In this document: one piece after another, positions 8,838 through 16,779 of the stretch
How positions within the stretch are numbered: the first letter of the stretch is position 1
How the letters are laid out: each line of letters starts with the position of its first letter
DNA from: an uncultured Clostridia bacterium
Lineage (GTDB): Bacteria; Bacillota; Clostridia; TANB77; CAG-508
NCBI GenBank assembly: GCA_944393485.1
Contig: CALYAJ010000006.1
Coordinates: 1 to 49,138 of the forward strand
Direction of reading: 5' to 3'
DNA: 49,138 bases
Notes under the pieces: model-generated
Seen by the model: the letters and a program-made list of their open reading frames with translations, nothing else
Told to the model about the DNA's origin: nothing
Databases searched by the model: none
Position numbers and translations under genes: made by a program

Positions 8838-9440
8838 TTAATTGTCTGACATAAATTTCTCCAATTCAGCCAGACTTGAAAAAGCCTTATTAACACTTTC
8901 AATAATTTCCTCTCGCTTTTCCAGGAAGTTATTGCGAACATCATCTGACATTTTTCGTGCAATTATATCAATCGCATCTTTTGCAGAGTTTCCTCTTGCA
9001 ATTTCATAGCAGATATTTGATATGTTTCTCTTGTCTTTAATACTTACATTAAGCTTTTTCACTTTCTCTGTGGAAAGTTCATAAGCATCCGTCTTCTTTT
9101 GAAGCTCCACTGCTTCTGCAATGGTTTCTTCCAAAGCTTCTTTTCTGTTTTCATCAGTGTCTTTTTCTCTACTTCTCCGCATAACAAGCTCATAAATTTC
9201 TTCAAGAGCTTCTTCATACGAAATGTCAAAAATGAACTTACTAGTAGCCCATTTAATTTTTTCTTCAGTCGTCATATCATTGCCTTCCTCGAGAGTTTTA
9301 TAAATCACATCTCTAAAAAGGCTATAGCCTACTGTTGAAGATACTGATGTTTCAAATAATCTTCTCATCAGAATATTCGCTTTTTCAAACCGAATATTTT
9401 TTATTTTTTGCTCCTTTTCTTTTGTGTCCTTTCTTGCCAT
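8838..9440 (-). CDS. Hypothetical helical protein, atypical base composition
   Basis: 200 residues from the ATG at 9440, which has AAGGAG eight bases upstream; a TTG 30 bases earlier could extend it but lacks such a site. The protein is almost wholly helical and charged (EEALEEIYELVMRRSREKD, EALEETIAEAVELQKKT), with no membrane segment and no recognised domain. GC in the coding stretch is visibly raised: 21/60 at 8881-8940 and 25/60 at 9061-9120, against 15/60 in recG at 10201-10260. Codons such as GAG, CGC and CTC are used more than in neighbours. Recent transfer is likely. A well-formed promoter lies at 9509-9537. Confidence 0.65.
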   Translation of the reverse strand: MARKDTKEKEQKIKNIRFEKANILMRRLFETSVSSTVGYSLFRDVIYKTLEEGNDMTTEEKIKWATSKFIFDISYEEALEEIYELVMRRSREKDTDENRKEALEETIAEAVELQKKTDAYELSTEKVKKLNVSIKDKRNISNICYEIARGNSAKDAIDIIARKMSDDVRNNFLEKREEIIESVNKAFSSLAELEKFMSDN

Positions 9441-9464
9441 CTTTCTGGCTCCTTTCTTTCGTGT

Positions 9465-9483
9465 CCTCAAAATTAGTTTGAGG
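9465..9483 (-). other. Small hairpin in the 5' UTR of the GC-shifted gene
   Basis: CCTCAAA and TTTGAGG form a seven-base stem with a five-base loop between the promoter and the ribosome binding site. It could be an operator half-site pair or an RNA hairpin. Confidence 0.4.
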
Positions 9484-9508
9484 TTTATTGTGATTGGTTA
9501 CAAATTGT

Positions 9509-9537
9509 ATTATATCATATTAACATAATATTGTAAA
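9509..9537 (-). promoter_or_regulatory. SigmaA-type promoter of the 8838-9440 gene
   Basis: On the minus strand TTTACA, a 17-base spacer, and TATAAT with an extended TGA just before it. A TGTCGAA heptamer (Spo0A-box-like) lies 30 bases upstream at 9567-9573, and a weaker CGACGAA at 9544-9550. Confidence 0.7.
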
Positions 9538-9584
9538 ATTAAATTCGTCGTTTTTTATCGACCTTATTCGACATTTATAAATTA

Positions 9585-11636
9585 TTAAATTTCTACTCTA
9601 TCTTTAAACTTTTCATTAATTAATTGTTTTAATTCTTTGTTCTTTGGCAATTCCAATTTCGGATCTTCTTTCATAATTTTAATTGCCAATGCTTGAACTT
9701 GTTTTAAAACTGGCATATCTTCAAAAAGATTTGCAATTTTGAATTCTGGAAGTCCATGTTGTCTAGTTCCAAAGAATTCTCCACTACCACGAAGTTCTAA
9801 ATCTTTTTCTGAAATTATAAATCCATCATTCGTATCTGTCATAACTTTCATTCTTTTTCTTATTACATCTGAATTTCCTTGATATATTAATATACAATAT
9901 GATTGATATTCTCCTCTTCCTACTCTTCCTCTTAATTGGTGTAATTGTGCAAGCCCAAATCTTTCTGCATTTTCTACAACCATTATACTTGCATTTGGAA
10001 CATTTACACCAACTTCAATAACTGTAGTAGAAATTAAAATATCAATATCACCATTTTTAAATCTTTCCATTATTTCATCTTTTTCTTTATTTTTCATTTT
10101 ACCATGTAAATATTCTACTTGGTATTCTTTAAAGACTTCATTTTTATATTTTTCAGCTAAGGCTGTAACAGATTTTAAATTCATTTCTTCATTTTCTTCT
10201 ACTAATGGACATACAATATATGCTTGTCTTCCTTCATCAATTTGTTTTTTTATAAAATTATTTACTCTTTCTTCCAAAGCTTTTGTAACTGCAAATGTAT
10301 CAATCTTTTTTCTATTTGGAGGAAGCTCATCAATTATAGATATATCTAAGTCTCCATATAAAATTAAGGCTAATGTTCTTGGAATTGGAGTTGCCGTCAT
10401 TACTAATACATCTGGATTTTGTCCTTTTTCTACAATAGTTGTACGTTGTTTTACTCCAAATCTGTGTTGCTCATCTGTTACTACAAATCCTAAATTTTTA
10501 AATACAACATTTTCTTCTAATAATGCATGTGTACCAATTAAAATATCTATTTCTCCATTTTTTAATTTTTCTAAAATTTCTTCTTTTTTCTTTTTCGTTA
10601 TACTCGAAATTAATAATTCACATCTAATTCCAAATTGATCTAATATTTCTTTAAAACTTTCTAGATGCTGACTTGCAAGAATTGCTGTTGGTGCCATAAT
10701 CGCAACTTGGTATCCACCTTTTACAGCTTTATATGAAGCAATTATTGATACTGCTGTTTTTCCAGAACCTACATCACCTTGTAATAATCTATTCATATTT
10801 TTATTACTTTCCATATCTTTATCTATTTCTTCTAAAACTCTTAATTGTGCTTTTGTTAACTTAAATGGAAGAACATTTATTACATCAGACATTTTTACAT
10901 TTTTATCAAAACTAATTCCATTAGTATCTGCCTCATATTTATTTTTTAAATTTAATAAAGCCAATTGCATTCCCAATAATTCTTCAAATACTAATCTTTT
11001 TCTTGCTTTTTCAAATTCATCAAAATTTTCTGGGAAATGAATTTTATGAATTGCTTCATTTATCCCAAGCAATTTATATTCTTTTCTTATGTATTCTGGT
11101 ATCGTTTCTTCTAGGCTATTGTCTACTAACTTTAATCCATTTTCTATTATTCCTCTTAAAACATTTTGAGATAAATTATATGTTAGTGGATAAATAGGGA
11201 TTATTTTTCCTGTGTTTTTTGTTTTGTTTTGATCATCAAAAACCGGTGACATCATTTCTACTCTGTTTTGAATCCTTTTTATTTTTCCAAAGAAATGATA
11301 TATTTCTCCTACTCTAAATCTATTTTTTAAATAACTTTGATTATACCATGTAATCACACATCTACCAGTTTCATCTTCAACTATTAATTTATATATAGTC
11401 ATTTTCCTGTTTCTTACTCTCATTTCTGACATTCTTGCAACTGGAATTGCCTCAATTAAAACCTCTTCTCCATCTATTGCATCTGCTATTTTTACAGGTT
11501 TATTTCTATCTTCATAATCTCTTGGATAATATGTAATTAAATCTTTTAAATTATATATATTTAAATTATTTAATAATTTTACTCTATTAGGTCCAACACC
11601 TTTAATATATTGGATTTCTCTATCTAATTCTGACAT
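9585..11636 (-). CDS. recG: ATP-dependent DNA helicase RecG
   Basis: 683 residues, full length for RecG, the branch-migration helicase that reverses stalled forks and processes Holliday junctions. The N-terminal wedge (OB-fold) domain covers about residues 1-230. Helicase motifs follow: Walker A GDVGSGKTAV, the DEQH box TDEQHRFGVKQR, MTATPIPRT, and QLRGRVGRG. The C-terminal FFGTRQHGLPEF is the TRG-like end typical of RecG. It runs divergently from rpmB, and its stop is close to the Spo0A-like boxes of the next gene. Confidence 0.97.
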   Translation of the reverse strand: MSELDREIQYIKGVGPNRVKLLNNLNIYNLKDLITYYPRDYEDRNKPVKIADAIDGEEVLIEAIPVARMSEMRVRNRKMTIYKLIVEDETGRCVITWYNQSYLKNRFRVGEIYHFFGKIKRIQNRVEMMSPVFDDQNKTKNTGKIIPIYPLTYNLSQNVLRGIIENGLKLVDNSLEETIPEYIRKEYKLLGINEAIHKIHFPENFDEFEKARKRLVFEELLGMQLALLNLKNKYEADTNGISFDKNVKMSDVINVLPFKLTKAQLRVLEEIDKDMESNKNMNRLLQGDVGSGKTAVSIIASYKAVKGGYQVAIMAPTAILASQHLESFKEILDQFGIRCELLISSITKKKKEEILEKLKNGEIDILIGTHALLEENVVFKNLGFVVTDEQHRFGVKQRTTIVEKGQNPDVLVMTATPIPRTLALILYGDLDISIIDELPPNRKKIDTFAVTKALEERVNNFIKKQIDEGRQAYIVCPLVEENEEMNLKSVTALAEKYKNEVFKEYQVEYLHGKMKNKEKDEIMERFKNGDIDILISTTVIEVGVNVPNASIMVVENAERFGLAQLHQLRGRVGRGEYQSYCILIYQGNSDVIRKRMKVMTDTNDGFIISEKDLELRGSGEFFGTRQHGLPEFKIANLFEDMPVLKQVQALAIKIMKEDPKLELPKNKELKQLINEKFKDRVEI

Positions 11637-11760
11637 TTTTTCCTCCTTATTATGTGGTAATTATATACTATTTTTATCAAAAAGTCTTGTATTTTTTTAT
11701 TTTCTATGTTATTATATTAAACAGTCAATTTATTATCTTAATTAGGAGGTGCAATAAGAT

Positions 11761-11958
11761 ATGGCAAAATGTGCAATTTGTGAAAAATCAATTTCACACG
11801 GAAATAAACTAAGCATTACACGTTCACACGTTAGTAATAGAGCTCCAAGAACTTGGAAAGCAAACTTAAGATCTGTAAAAGTTATAGAAAATGGTCAACC
11901 AAAGAGAATAAAAGTATGTGCAAAATGTCTACGTTCTGGAAAAGTAAAAAGAGCTTAA
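11761..11958 (+). CDS. rpmB: 50S ribosomal protein L28
   Basis: 65 residues, the expected length. MAKCAICEKS and KVCAKCLRSGKV supply two CxxC pairs, so this is the zinc-binding (C+) form. Motifs GNKLSITRSHVSNRAPRTWKAN and the basic C-terminus are typical. AGGAGGTG lies before the ATG. It is followed by a clear terminator and faces the small spoVM unit, as in the conserved rpmB-spoVM neighbourhood of Bacillus. Confidence 0.97.
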   Translation: MAKCAICEKSISHGNKLSITRSHVSNRAPRTWKANLRSVKVIENGQPKRIKVCAKCLRSGKVKRA

Positions 11959-11980
11959 TTTAATTTTTTATATTTTATAG

Positions 11981-12011
11981 ATGGTATTTAGAATACCATT
12001 TATTTTTTTAT
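11981..12011 (+). terminator. rpmB terminator
   Basis: ATGGTATT/AATACCAT stem with a three-base loop, then TTATTTTTTTA on the plus strand. Confidence 0.85.
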
Positions 12012-12061
12012 ACTAAGGAAGTTCTACGGACTACCTTTTAGTATATAAATAAAAATCAACC

Positions 12062-12093
12062 AAAAAACACCTAAAATTTTTTAGGTGTTTTTT
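12062..12093. terminator. Bidirectional terminator between rpmB and spoVM
   Basis: AAAAAACACCTAAAA pairs with TTTTAGGTGTTTTTT. A and T runs flank both sides, so it can serve both converging units. An imperfect TATACTAA...TTAGTATA repeat just before it (12010-12046) may form a second hairpin. Confidence 0.85.
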
Positions 12094-12132
12094 ACTATTA
12101 ATTTACAACTAAATTATTAATTGTAATATGTA

Positions 12133-12207
12133 TTAATCTTTAATTCTAAATAAAAATTTAACTATTCCCCTTAAACATTTGGGAACTTTTTTTACAACAA
12201 TTGTCAT
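12133..12207 (-). CDS. spoVM: Stage V sporulation protein SpoVM
   Basis: A 24-residue ORF beginning MTIVVKKVPK and ending FLFRIKD, behind AGGAGAGGA. It aligns without gaps over its first 20 residues to SpoVM of B. subtilis (MKFYTIKLPKFLGGIVRAML). Proline 9, which shapes the curvature-sensing helix, is kept, as is the K-P-K-x-L-x-G-I-V-[KR] core. SpoVM is an amphipathic helix that marks the convex forespore surface and recruits SpoIVA for coat assembly. Location beside rpmB matches Bacillus. The preceding gene (49 residues) is 22 bases away in the same unit. Confidence 0.85.
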   Translation of the reverse strand: MTIVVKKVPKCLRGIVKFLFRIKD

Positions 12208-12229
12208 ATTCCTCTCCTCCTCTTAAATG

Positions 12230-12379
12230 TTAATTACAAAGCCATGATATTCCCATTATTATGATTGCTACACCAATTATAAATAACCAGCCTGATAAAG
12301 GAAGTAATAAGACAAGTAATATTCCTATTCCTAGTCCAATTAAAATAACAGCTAATGTCTTTTTTAATATTCTTCCCAT
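12230..12379 (-). CDS. Small hydrophobic protein upstream of spoVM
   Basis: 49 residues from the ATG at 12379, with GGAGGTAATTAA just ahead. After the basic start MGRILKK there are two hydrophobic segments (about 8-27 and 31-45) broken by PLSGW, ending WLCN. It would be a small two-helix or hairpin membrane protein. It shares a transcript with spoVM, so a forespore- or mother-cell-membrane role is possible; this is inferred only from position. Confidence 0.7.
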   Translation of the reverse strand: MGRILKKTLAVILIGLGIGILLVLLLPLSGWLFIIGVAIIIMGISWLCN

Positions 12380-12462
12380 TTAATTACCTCCTTTATAATA
12401 TCCTTAATATATTTTATGAAAAATAATTATATATGTGACTACTTTATGTTGATATCAAAATA

Positions 12463-12471
12463 TGTTATAAT
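12463..12471 (+). promoter_or_regulatory. Extended -10 promoter for nth
   Basis: TGTTATAAT is an extended -10 element; the -35 at the right distance (TTTATG) is weak. It lies upstream of the ATG at 12503 and inside any longer reading frame from 12416, which argues for the shorter protein. Confidence 0.6.
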
Positions 12472-12502
12472 TTGTTTGAATTTAAAGAAAGGAATGTATT
12501 AT

Positions 12503-13144
12503 ATGAATAAAAAAGATGCAATAGATATGATAGAAACACTAAAGAAAACTTATCCAGATGCAACTTGTAGCTTAAATTTTAAAACTCCATTTGAAATAGT
12601 AATCGCTGTTATGCTATCTGCACAATGTACTGATGAAAGAGTTAATAAAACAACTCCTGAATTATTTAAAAAATATCCTACAATTGAGGATTTTGCAAAT
12701 TGTGATATTAATGAACTAGAAGAAATTATTCATCCATGTGGATTTTATAAAAATAAAGCCAAAAATGCTAAAGCATGTGCTCAAAAAATATTATCTGATT
12801 TTAATGGAATTGTCCCTAAAACAATGGAAGAACTTACTTCTCTTCCTGGAGTAGGAAGAAAAAGTGCAAATGTAATCTTATTGGAGGCCTTTGGCATTGC
12901 GAATGGAATTGCTGTTGATACACATGCTAAAAGGATTTCAAATAAAATTGGGTTATCTAAAGAAAAAGAGCCTACAAAAATAGAACAAGATTTATTAAAA
13001 ATATTTCCTAAAGAATACTTAAAAGATGTAAATCATTTATTTGTATGGCATGGTAGAAATACATGTACTGCAAGAAATCCTAAATGCGAAAATTGCGCTA
13101 TAAAAAAATATTGCAAAACATACAAAACAAAGCATAAATGCTGA
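12503..13144 (+). CDS. nth: Endonuclease III
   Basis: 213 residues from the ATG at 12503 (AAAGGA nine bases upstream), the normal length for Nth. It is a bifunctional glycosylase/AP lyase for oxidised pyrimidines. The helix-hairpin-helix LPGVGRKSANVIL carries the catalytic lysine K120. VDTHAKR carries the catalytic aspartate D139. The C-terminal [4Fe-4S] motif C-x6-C-x2-C-x5-C is intact (C188, C195, C198, C204). The frame stays open back to an ATG at 12416, but those 29 residues are unlike the family and overlap the promoter. Confidence 0.95.
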   Translation: MNKKDAIDMIETLKKTYPDATCSLNFKTPFEIVIAVMLSAQCTDERVNKTTPELFKKYPTIEDFANCDINELEEIIHPCGFYKNKAKNAKACAQKILSDFNGIVPKTMEELTSLPGVGRKSANVILLEAFGIANGIAVDTHAKRISNKIGLSKEKEPTKIEQDLLKIFPKEYLKDVNHLFVWHGRNTCTARNPKCENCAIKKYCKTYKTKHKC

Positions 13145-13154
13145 TATTATTCGC

Positions 13155-13183
13155 TTGACAAAAAAGTAGCTTTAATATATATT
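13155..13183 (+). promoter_or_regulatory. SigmaA-type promoter of the bactofilin-like gene
   Basis: TTGACA, 17 bases, TATATT on the plus strand, about 30 bases upstream of the start codon. Confidence 0.75.
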
Positions 13184-13212
13184 GGCTTTATATAATAAAA
13201 GGAGGGTTACAA

Positions 13213-14316
13213 ATGAAAAAACTAAAAAACGTATTTCTGACTATTTTCTTAATAGTTATTTGCATTTCAGGTGTTGTATATGCAGACAATACAACTTCTT
13301 CTGATTTACAAGTAACAGAAAAAAATTCAAAATCAATTAATTCAGATTTATATTTAACAGGAGATTCTCTTGAAGTAAATCAAAATGTTGAAGGTAATGC
13401 ATTTATAATTGGTAAAGAAGTTACCGTTTCTAGCAAAATTGATGGAAATTTAATGATAATGGCAAATAAAGTTCATCTTACAGAAAATTCATATGTAGAT
13501 GCAAGTATATTCATAGTTGCAAATGATATCGAATTTGATACATTAAGTTCTCATCTATATGCAGTTTGCAATAATCTTACTATATCTACTAACCATGGAG
13601 TATACAAAGATTTATATGTTTTGGGAAATAACATAAACATATATGGAGAAGTCGGAAGAGATGCTTATGTTTATGCTGAAAACTTATCTCTTTCAGGTAG
13701 CAATTCTGTTGGAAAAATCAAAGGTAATCTAACATATTCTTTGCCTCAAAATGTAGATTTTCCACAAGGTAGTATTGTTGGTGAAAAGAATTTTGTAAAA
13801 AAAGTTAATACATATGTTGCACCTAATTTTATAGATATTTTATTCCAATTTATTAATGCAATATTCGCAGCTAGTTTAATATATTTAATACTAAAATTCT
13901 TTATGGCAAAAGGATTACAAAAAGCTTCATCTTGTTTAGCCCATAGTTTTTGGAAAGTATTCTTTATTGGATTAGCATCATTAATACTTATTCCAATAAT
14001 ATCTATTCTTTTAATAATTAGCAATGTTGCATCATTAATTGGATTAATTTTACTAGCAATATATGTGCTTATGTTAGTAATATCTCCATATATACTTTCT
14101 TCTATTTTAGGAAGACGAATTGCAAACAATATTAAACAAAATAAAGTACTTGTTGAATATTTAATAACTATAGCAATAGCTCTTATACTATCTGCTGTTT
14201 CAATAATTCCATATATAGGATTTATTATTGGTTTATTTATTTCTATTTTAGGATTAGGTGTAATTATTTATAATTTATTCTTTCACAAAGAACCAAAAAA
14301 ATCCTATCATGAATAA
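13213..14316 (+). CDS. Exported polymer-forming (bactofilin-like) membrane protein
   Basis: 367 residues. A signal peptide (about 1-25, ending VVYADN) is followed by a beta-helical region at about 40-190 made of short repeats such as VNQNVEGNAFIIGKEV, VSSKIDGNLMIMANKV and DLYVLGNNINIYGEV, the pattern of polymer-forming cytoskeletal domains. After a linker (VAPNF) come four or so membrane helices (about 207-360) with a basic tail. The beta-helix is thus placed outside the membrane and anchored by the C-terminus, unlike the cytosolic bactofilins. AAGGAGGG precedes the ATG and a strong terminator follows. A role in envelope structure is inference. Confidence 0.7.
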   Translation: MKKLKNVFLTIFLIVICISGVVYADNTTSSDLQVTEKNSKSINSDLYLTGDSLEVNQNVEGNAFIIGKEVTVSSKIDGNLMIMANKVHLTENSYVDASIFIVANDIEFDTLSSHLYAVCNNLTISTNHGVYKDLYVLGNNINIYGEVGRDAYVYAENLSLSGSNSVGKIKGNLTYSLPQNVDFPQGSIVGEKNFVKKVNTYVAPNFIDILFQFINAIFAASLIYLILKFFMAKGLQKASSCLAHSFWKVFFIGLASLILIPIISILLIISNVASLIGLILLAIYVLMLVISPYILSSILGRRIANNIKQNKVLVEYLITIAIALILSAVSIIPYIGFIIGLFISILGLGVIIYNLFFHKEPKKSYHE

Positions 14317-14325
14317 ATCATGAAT

Positions 14326-14356
14326 AAAAAAATAGCTCTATATGAGCTATTTTTTT
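14326..14356 (+). terminator. Terminator of the bactofilin-like gene
   Basis: Thirteen-base arms AAAAAAATAGCTC/GAGCTATTTTTTT around TATAT. Confidence 0.9.
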
Positions 14357-14370
14357 ATTGCATATTTCTA

Positions 14371-14400
14371 TGCGGTTGCAAAGCAATCTGTACATATGGC
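14371..14400 (+). repeat. 30-base dispersed repeat, copy A
   Basis: Begins TGCGGTTGCAAAGCAATC and ends ACATATGGC. It agrees at 27 of 30 positions with 26026-26055. It lies in the convergent gap between the bactofilin-like gene and rpe. The core GGTTGC-AAA-GCAATC can form a tight hairpin with one wobble pair. Confidence 0.7.
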
Positions 14401-14413
14401 AAAACCACTTTCC

Positions 14414-15073
14414 TTATTCTTTTATTTTTTTTACTGTTTCTGCATAATTCTCTGATTTTAATATTCCTGTTCCTACAACTGCTATATCAATTCCTGCATC
14501 TTTCAATTCTTCTATTGTTTCTAAATTAATTCCACCATCAGCTTCTATATATGTATCTAAGTTCTTTTCTCTAATATATTCTTTTAATATCTTTATTTTT
14601 CTTAAAGTTTCTGGAATTAATTTTTGCCCTCCTTTTCCAGGTTCTACTGTCATTACTAATATAAAATTTAAATAAGGTAAATATTCATAAATTTCTTTTA
14701 TATCTGTTTCTGGTTTTATTGCTATTCCAACTTTACAATTATTTTCTCTAATAAGATTTATTATATTTTTTATTTTTTCTTTATCTTTTACAGCTTCATA
14801 ATGAAAAGTTATTACACTAGGCTCTATTGTACTATATAATTTTACATATGTTTCTACATCTTCTACCATTAAATGAACATCTATTGGTAATAATGTTATA
14901 TGTTTTAAAATATTAGAATATTTATTCATTTTATCAACTGTATTATTTTCTACGAATTTACCATCCATTACATCTATATGAAAATAATCAATTTTAGCGA
15001 CCTCTAAATTATAAAAAGTTTTTGCGCTTTCTTCCTCTTCTACATTTAATACTGATGCTGATATTTCTACCAT
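14414..15073 (-). CDS. rpe: Ribulose-phosphate 3-epimerase
   Basis: 219 residues, a TIM-barrel enzyme interconverting ribulose 5-phosphate and xylulose 5-phosphate in the pentose phosphate pathway. Metal and catalytic motifs are visible: FHIDVMDGKFV, DVHLMV, FHYEA, MTVEPGKGGQ (usually VEPGFGGQ) and EADGGI. The ATG overlaps the end of rsgA by seven bases, with GGAGG inside rsgA, so the two are translationally coupled, as in B. subtilis where the order is the same. Confidence 0.95.
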   Translation of the reverse strand: MVEISASVLNVEEEESAKTFYNLEVAKIDYFHIDVMDGKFVENNTVDKMNKYSNILKHITLLPIDVHLMVEDVETYVKLYSTIEPSVITFHYEAVKDKEKIKNIINLIRENNCKVGIAIKPETDIKEIYEYLPYLNFILVMTVEPGKGGQKLIPETLRKIKILKEYIREKNLDTYIEADGGINLETIEELKDAGIDIAVVGTGILKSENYAETVKKIKE

Positions 15074-15930
15074 CTATGTTCCTCCTTATCTTTTAAATCT
15101 TCATATATTCTTATAAAGTTTTGATATCTACTTTCAGATATTTTTCCTTCAGCTACTGCCTTCTTTATTCCACAATTTTCTTCTTTTATATGACCACAAC
15201 CAATATATTCACACTCTTTAATATGTTCCTTAAATTCTTTAAAATATTCTGCCAAATCCTTAGATTCTATTTCATTTATATCAAATGTTGAAAATCCTGG
15301 TGTGTCTGCAATATATTCGTTTTCATTTAGTTTATATAAAGAAATATTTGTAGTTGTATTTTTCCCTCTTTTATTTTTATTACTTATCAAACCTTCTTTT
15401 GTAATTTCTTTATTAAAGATATCATTTAATAGAGTAGATTTTCCAACTCCTGAATTACCTGAAAATACACTAATATTATTTTCTAAAGCTTTTTTTAATT
15501 CTTCAATCCCTTCTTTTTCTTTTGCATTTGTTTCTATCAATTTATATCCTACATTTTTATAAATTTCTTTTATTTCATCCACTTTTTTATAATCTAAATC
15601 TATCTTATTTATTACAATTACAGCATTTATGCCAATATACTCAGCATATGCCAATTGTTTATCTAGCATTAACAAATCTGGTTTTGGATGTTTTGCTGAT
15701 AATACACATATCATTTGTGTTATATTAGAAACCTTTGGCCTTTTTATATATGTTTTTCTTGGTAATATTTCTTCTATTATTTTTTCTTCATGGTTAAATT
15801 CTACTTCATCACCTACAGTAGGACCGATATCTTCTAATTTTAGTTTACCTCTTGCATTACATTCATATATGTTTCCATTTGCTTCTATATAATATAAGTT
15901 TGATATATTACTTATTATTTTTCCTTGCAT
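15067..15930 (-). CDS. rsgA: Small ribosomal subunit biogenesis GTPase RsgA
   Basis: 287 residues. An N-terminal OB-fold (about 1-70) is followed by a circularly permuted GTPase: G4 NKIDL, then P-loop SGNSGVGKSTLLN, then DTPGFSTFD. A C-terminal zinc knuckle uses C-x4-C-x-H-x5-C (CEYIGCGHIKEENC). RsgA checks and releases the mature 30S subunit. AGGAGG precedes the ATG. It sits in the same order as in Bacillus relative to prkC and rpe, with the thioesterase gene as the only insertion. Confidence 0.95.
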   Translation of the reverse strand: MQGKIISNISNLYYIEANGNIYECNARGKLKLEDIGPTVGDEVEFNHEEKIIEEILPRKTYIKRPKVSNITQMICVLSAKHPKPDLLMLDKQLAYAEYIGINAVIVINKIDLDYKKVDEIKEIYKNVGYKLIETNAKEKEGIEELKKALENNISVFSGNSGVGKSTLLNDIFNKEITKEGLISNKNKRGKNTTTNISLYKLNENEYIADTPGFSTFDINEIESKDLAEYFKEFKEHIKECEYIGCGHIKEENCGIKKAVAEGKISESRYQNFIRIYEDLKDKEEHRW

Positions 15931-15940
15931 GATTCCTCCT

Positions 15941-16675
15941 TTACCTTTTATATTTCAAATTTGCTCTTACAATTTCTCTATCATTTTCTTTAATTAGGAA
16001 TTCCACATCTGTATCTTTTAATTTCCTATAAATCTCTAGTTTTTGTCCTTCTTTTGTTTCATTTATATAATGTATTTCAAAATCTGTTACTTTACAATTA
16101 TCTAAAAATTCTGAGCTTAAAGAATTTAAAATAAACCTTATGTATGCAACATTATTTGTGTGATGACTAAAATCTATATCTGTTGAATTTACAATTTGTT
16201 CACTTACTTTATCATCTATTGTAAATTCATCATTTAATTTTAAGTATTTTTCTTTATTTATTCCTTCTATTATTTCTAAATCTTTTGGATAATTTACTGT
16301 ACTAATCTTTTTTATTTTTCTATCATCTAAGTCTATTGCACAAGTTTCTTGATTAGCATAAAATAAGATATTATTATATTTATCCTTAAATTGAGTTTCT
16401 GTTCCTATACGTATTGGTTTTATATTTGTAGTAAAAACAGTTCCTTCTACAATATCTCTCCATACTGGTAAATTATTAAAATGTACTTTCGTTTTGGTTA
16501 ATACCCATATTGCATTATTTTCACGTTTTAAGATAATATTATCACTTTTAAAAAATCCAAAATATTCAGTCATCATATCTTGAATTAAATAAAATGAATC
16601 AAGTAAACTCAAACTTATTTTTCTATCACAATTTGAATATCCTATAAAAAATTTTCTTTTATATTTATTTTCCAT
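15941..16675 (-). CDS. Acyl-ACP thioesterase
   Basis: 244 residues from the ATG at 16675, where AAGGTGG is well placed; a GTG nine bases earlier is less likely. Double hotdog layout of the FatA/FatB family. The first half has the WVLTKTKVHFNNLPVW strand, as in the family's helix and core strand. The second half has DFSHHTNNVAYIRFILN, with the Asn/His pair used in catalysis (DxNxHvNN in plants). It releases free fatty acids from ACP and thereby influences lipid chain length. It has its own promoter and heads the rsgA-rpe part of the operon. Confidence 0.88.
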   Translation of the reverse strand: MENKYKRKFFIGYSNCDRKISLSLLDSFYLIQDMMTEYFGFFKSDNIILKRENNAIWVLTKTKVHFNNLPVWRDIVEGTVFTTNIKPIRIGTETQFKDKYNNILFYANQETCAIDLDDRKIKKISTVNYPKDLEIIEGINKEKYLKLNDEFTIDDKVSEQIVNSTDIDFSHHTNNVAYIRFILNSLSSEFLDNCKVTDFEIHYINETKEGQKLEIYRKLKDTDVEFLIKENDREIVRANLKYKR

Positions 16676-16699
16676 ATTTCCCACCTTTTTATAGAAGAT

Positions 16700-16705
16700 A
16701 TTATA
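16700..16705 (-). promoter_or_regulatory. Extended -10 promoter of the thioesterase-rsgA-rpe unit
   Basis: Minus strand TGTTATAAT; the -35 is poor. It follows the prkC terminator, so the thioesterase, rsgA and rpe genes can be expressed separately. Confidence 0.55.
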
Positions 16706-16743
16706 ACATATATTTTTCCATATAAAAATATTATTTAATGCAA

Positions 16744-16772
16744 AAAGAAGTAGATATATTATCTACTTCTTT
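16744..16772 (-). terminator. prkC terminator
   Basis: AAAGAAGTAGATA/TATCTACTTCTTT with a three-base loop and a T-run on the minus strand. Confidence 0.9.
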
Positions 16773-16779
16773 AAAAATT

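Noticed and set aside
9441..9470. TTG start adding ten residues to the GC-shifted gene
   Set aside because: The ATG at 9440 has AAGGAG at ideal spacing; the TTG has none and falls in a hairpin.
12380..12462. SigmaE-type promoter for the spoVM unit
   Set aside because: A CATATATAAT stretch is present, but the -35 match is too weak in such AT-rich DNA to call.
12416..12502. Longer N-terminus for nth from an upstream ATG
   Set aside because: The extra 29 residues are unlike endonuclease III, contain the extended -10 promoter, and lack a ribosome binding site.
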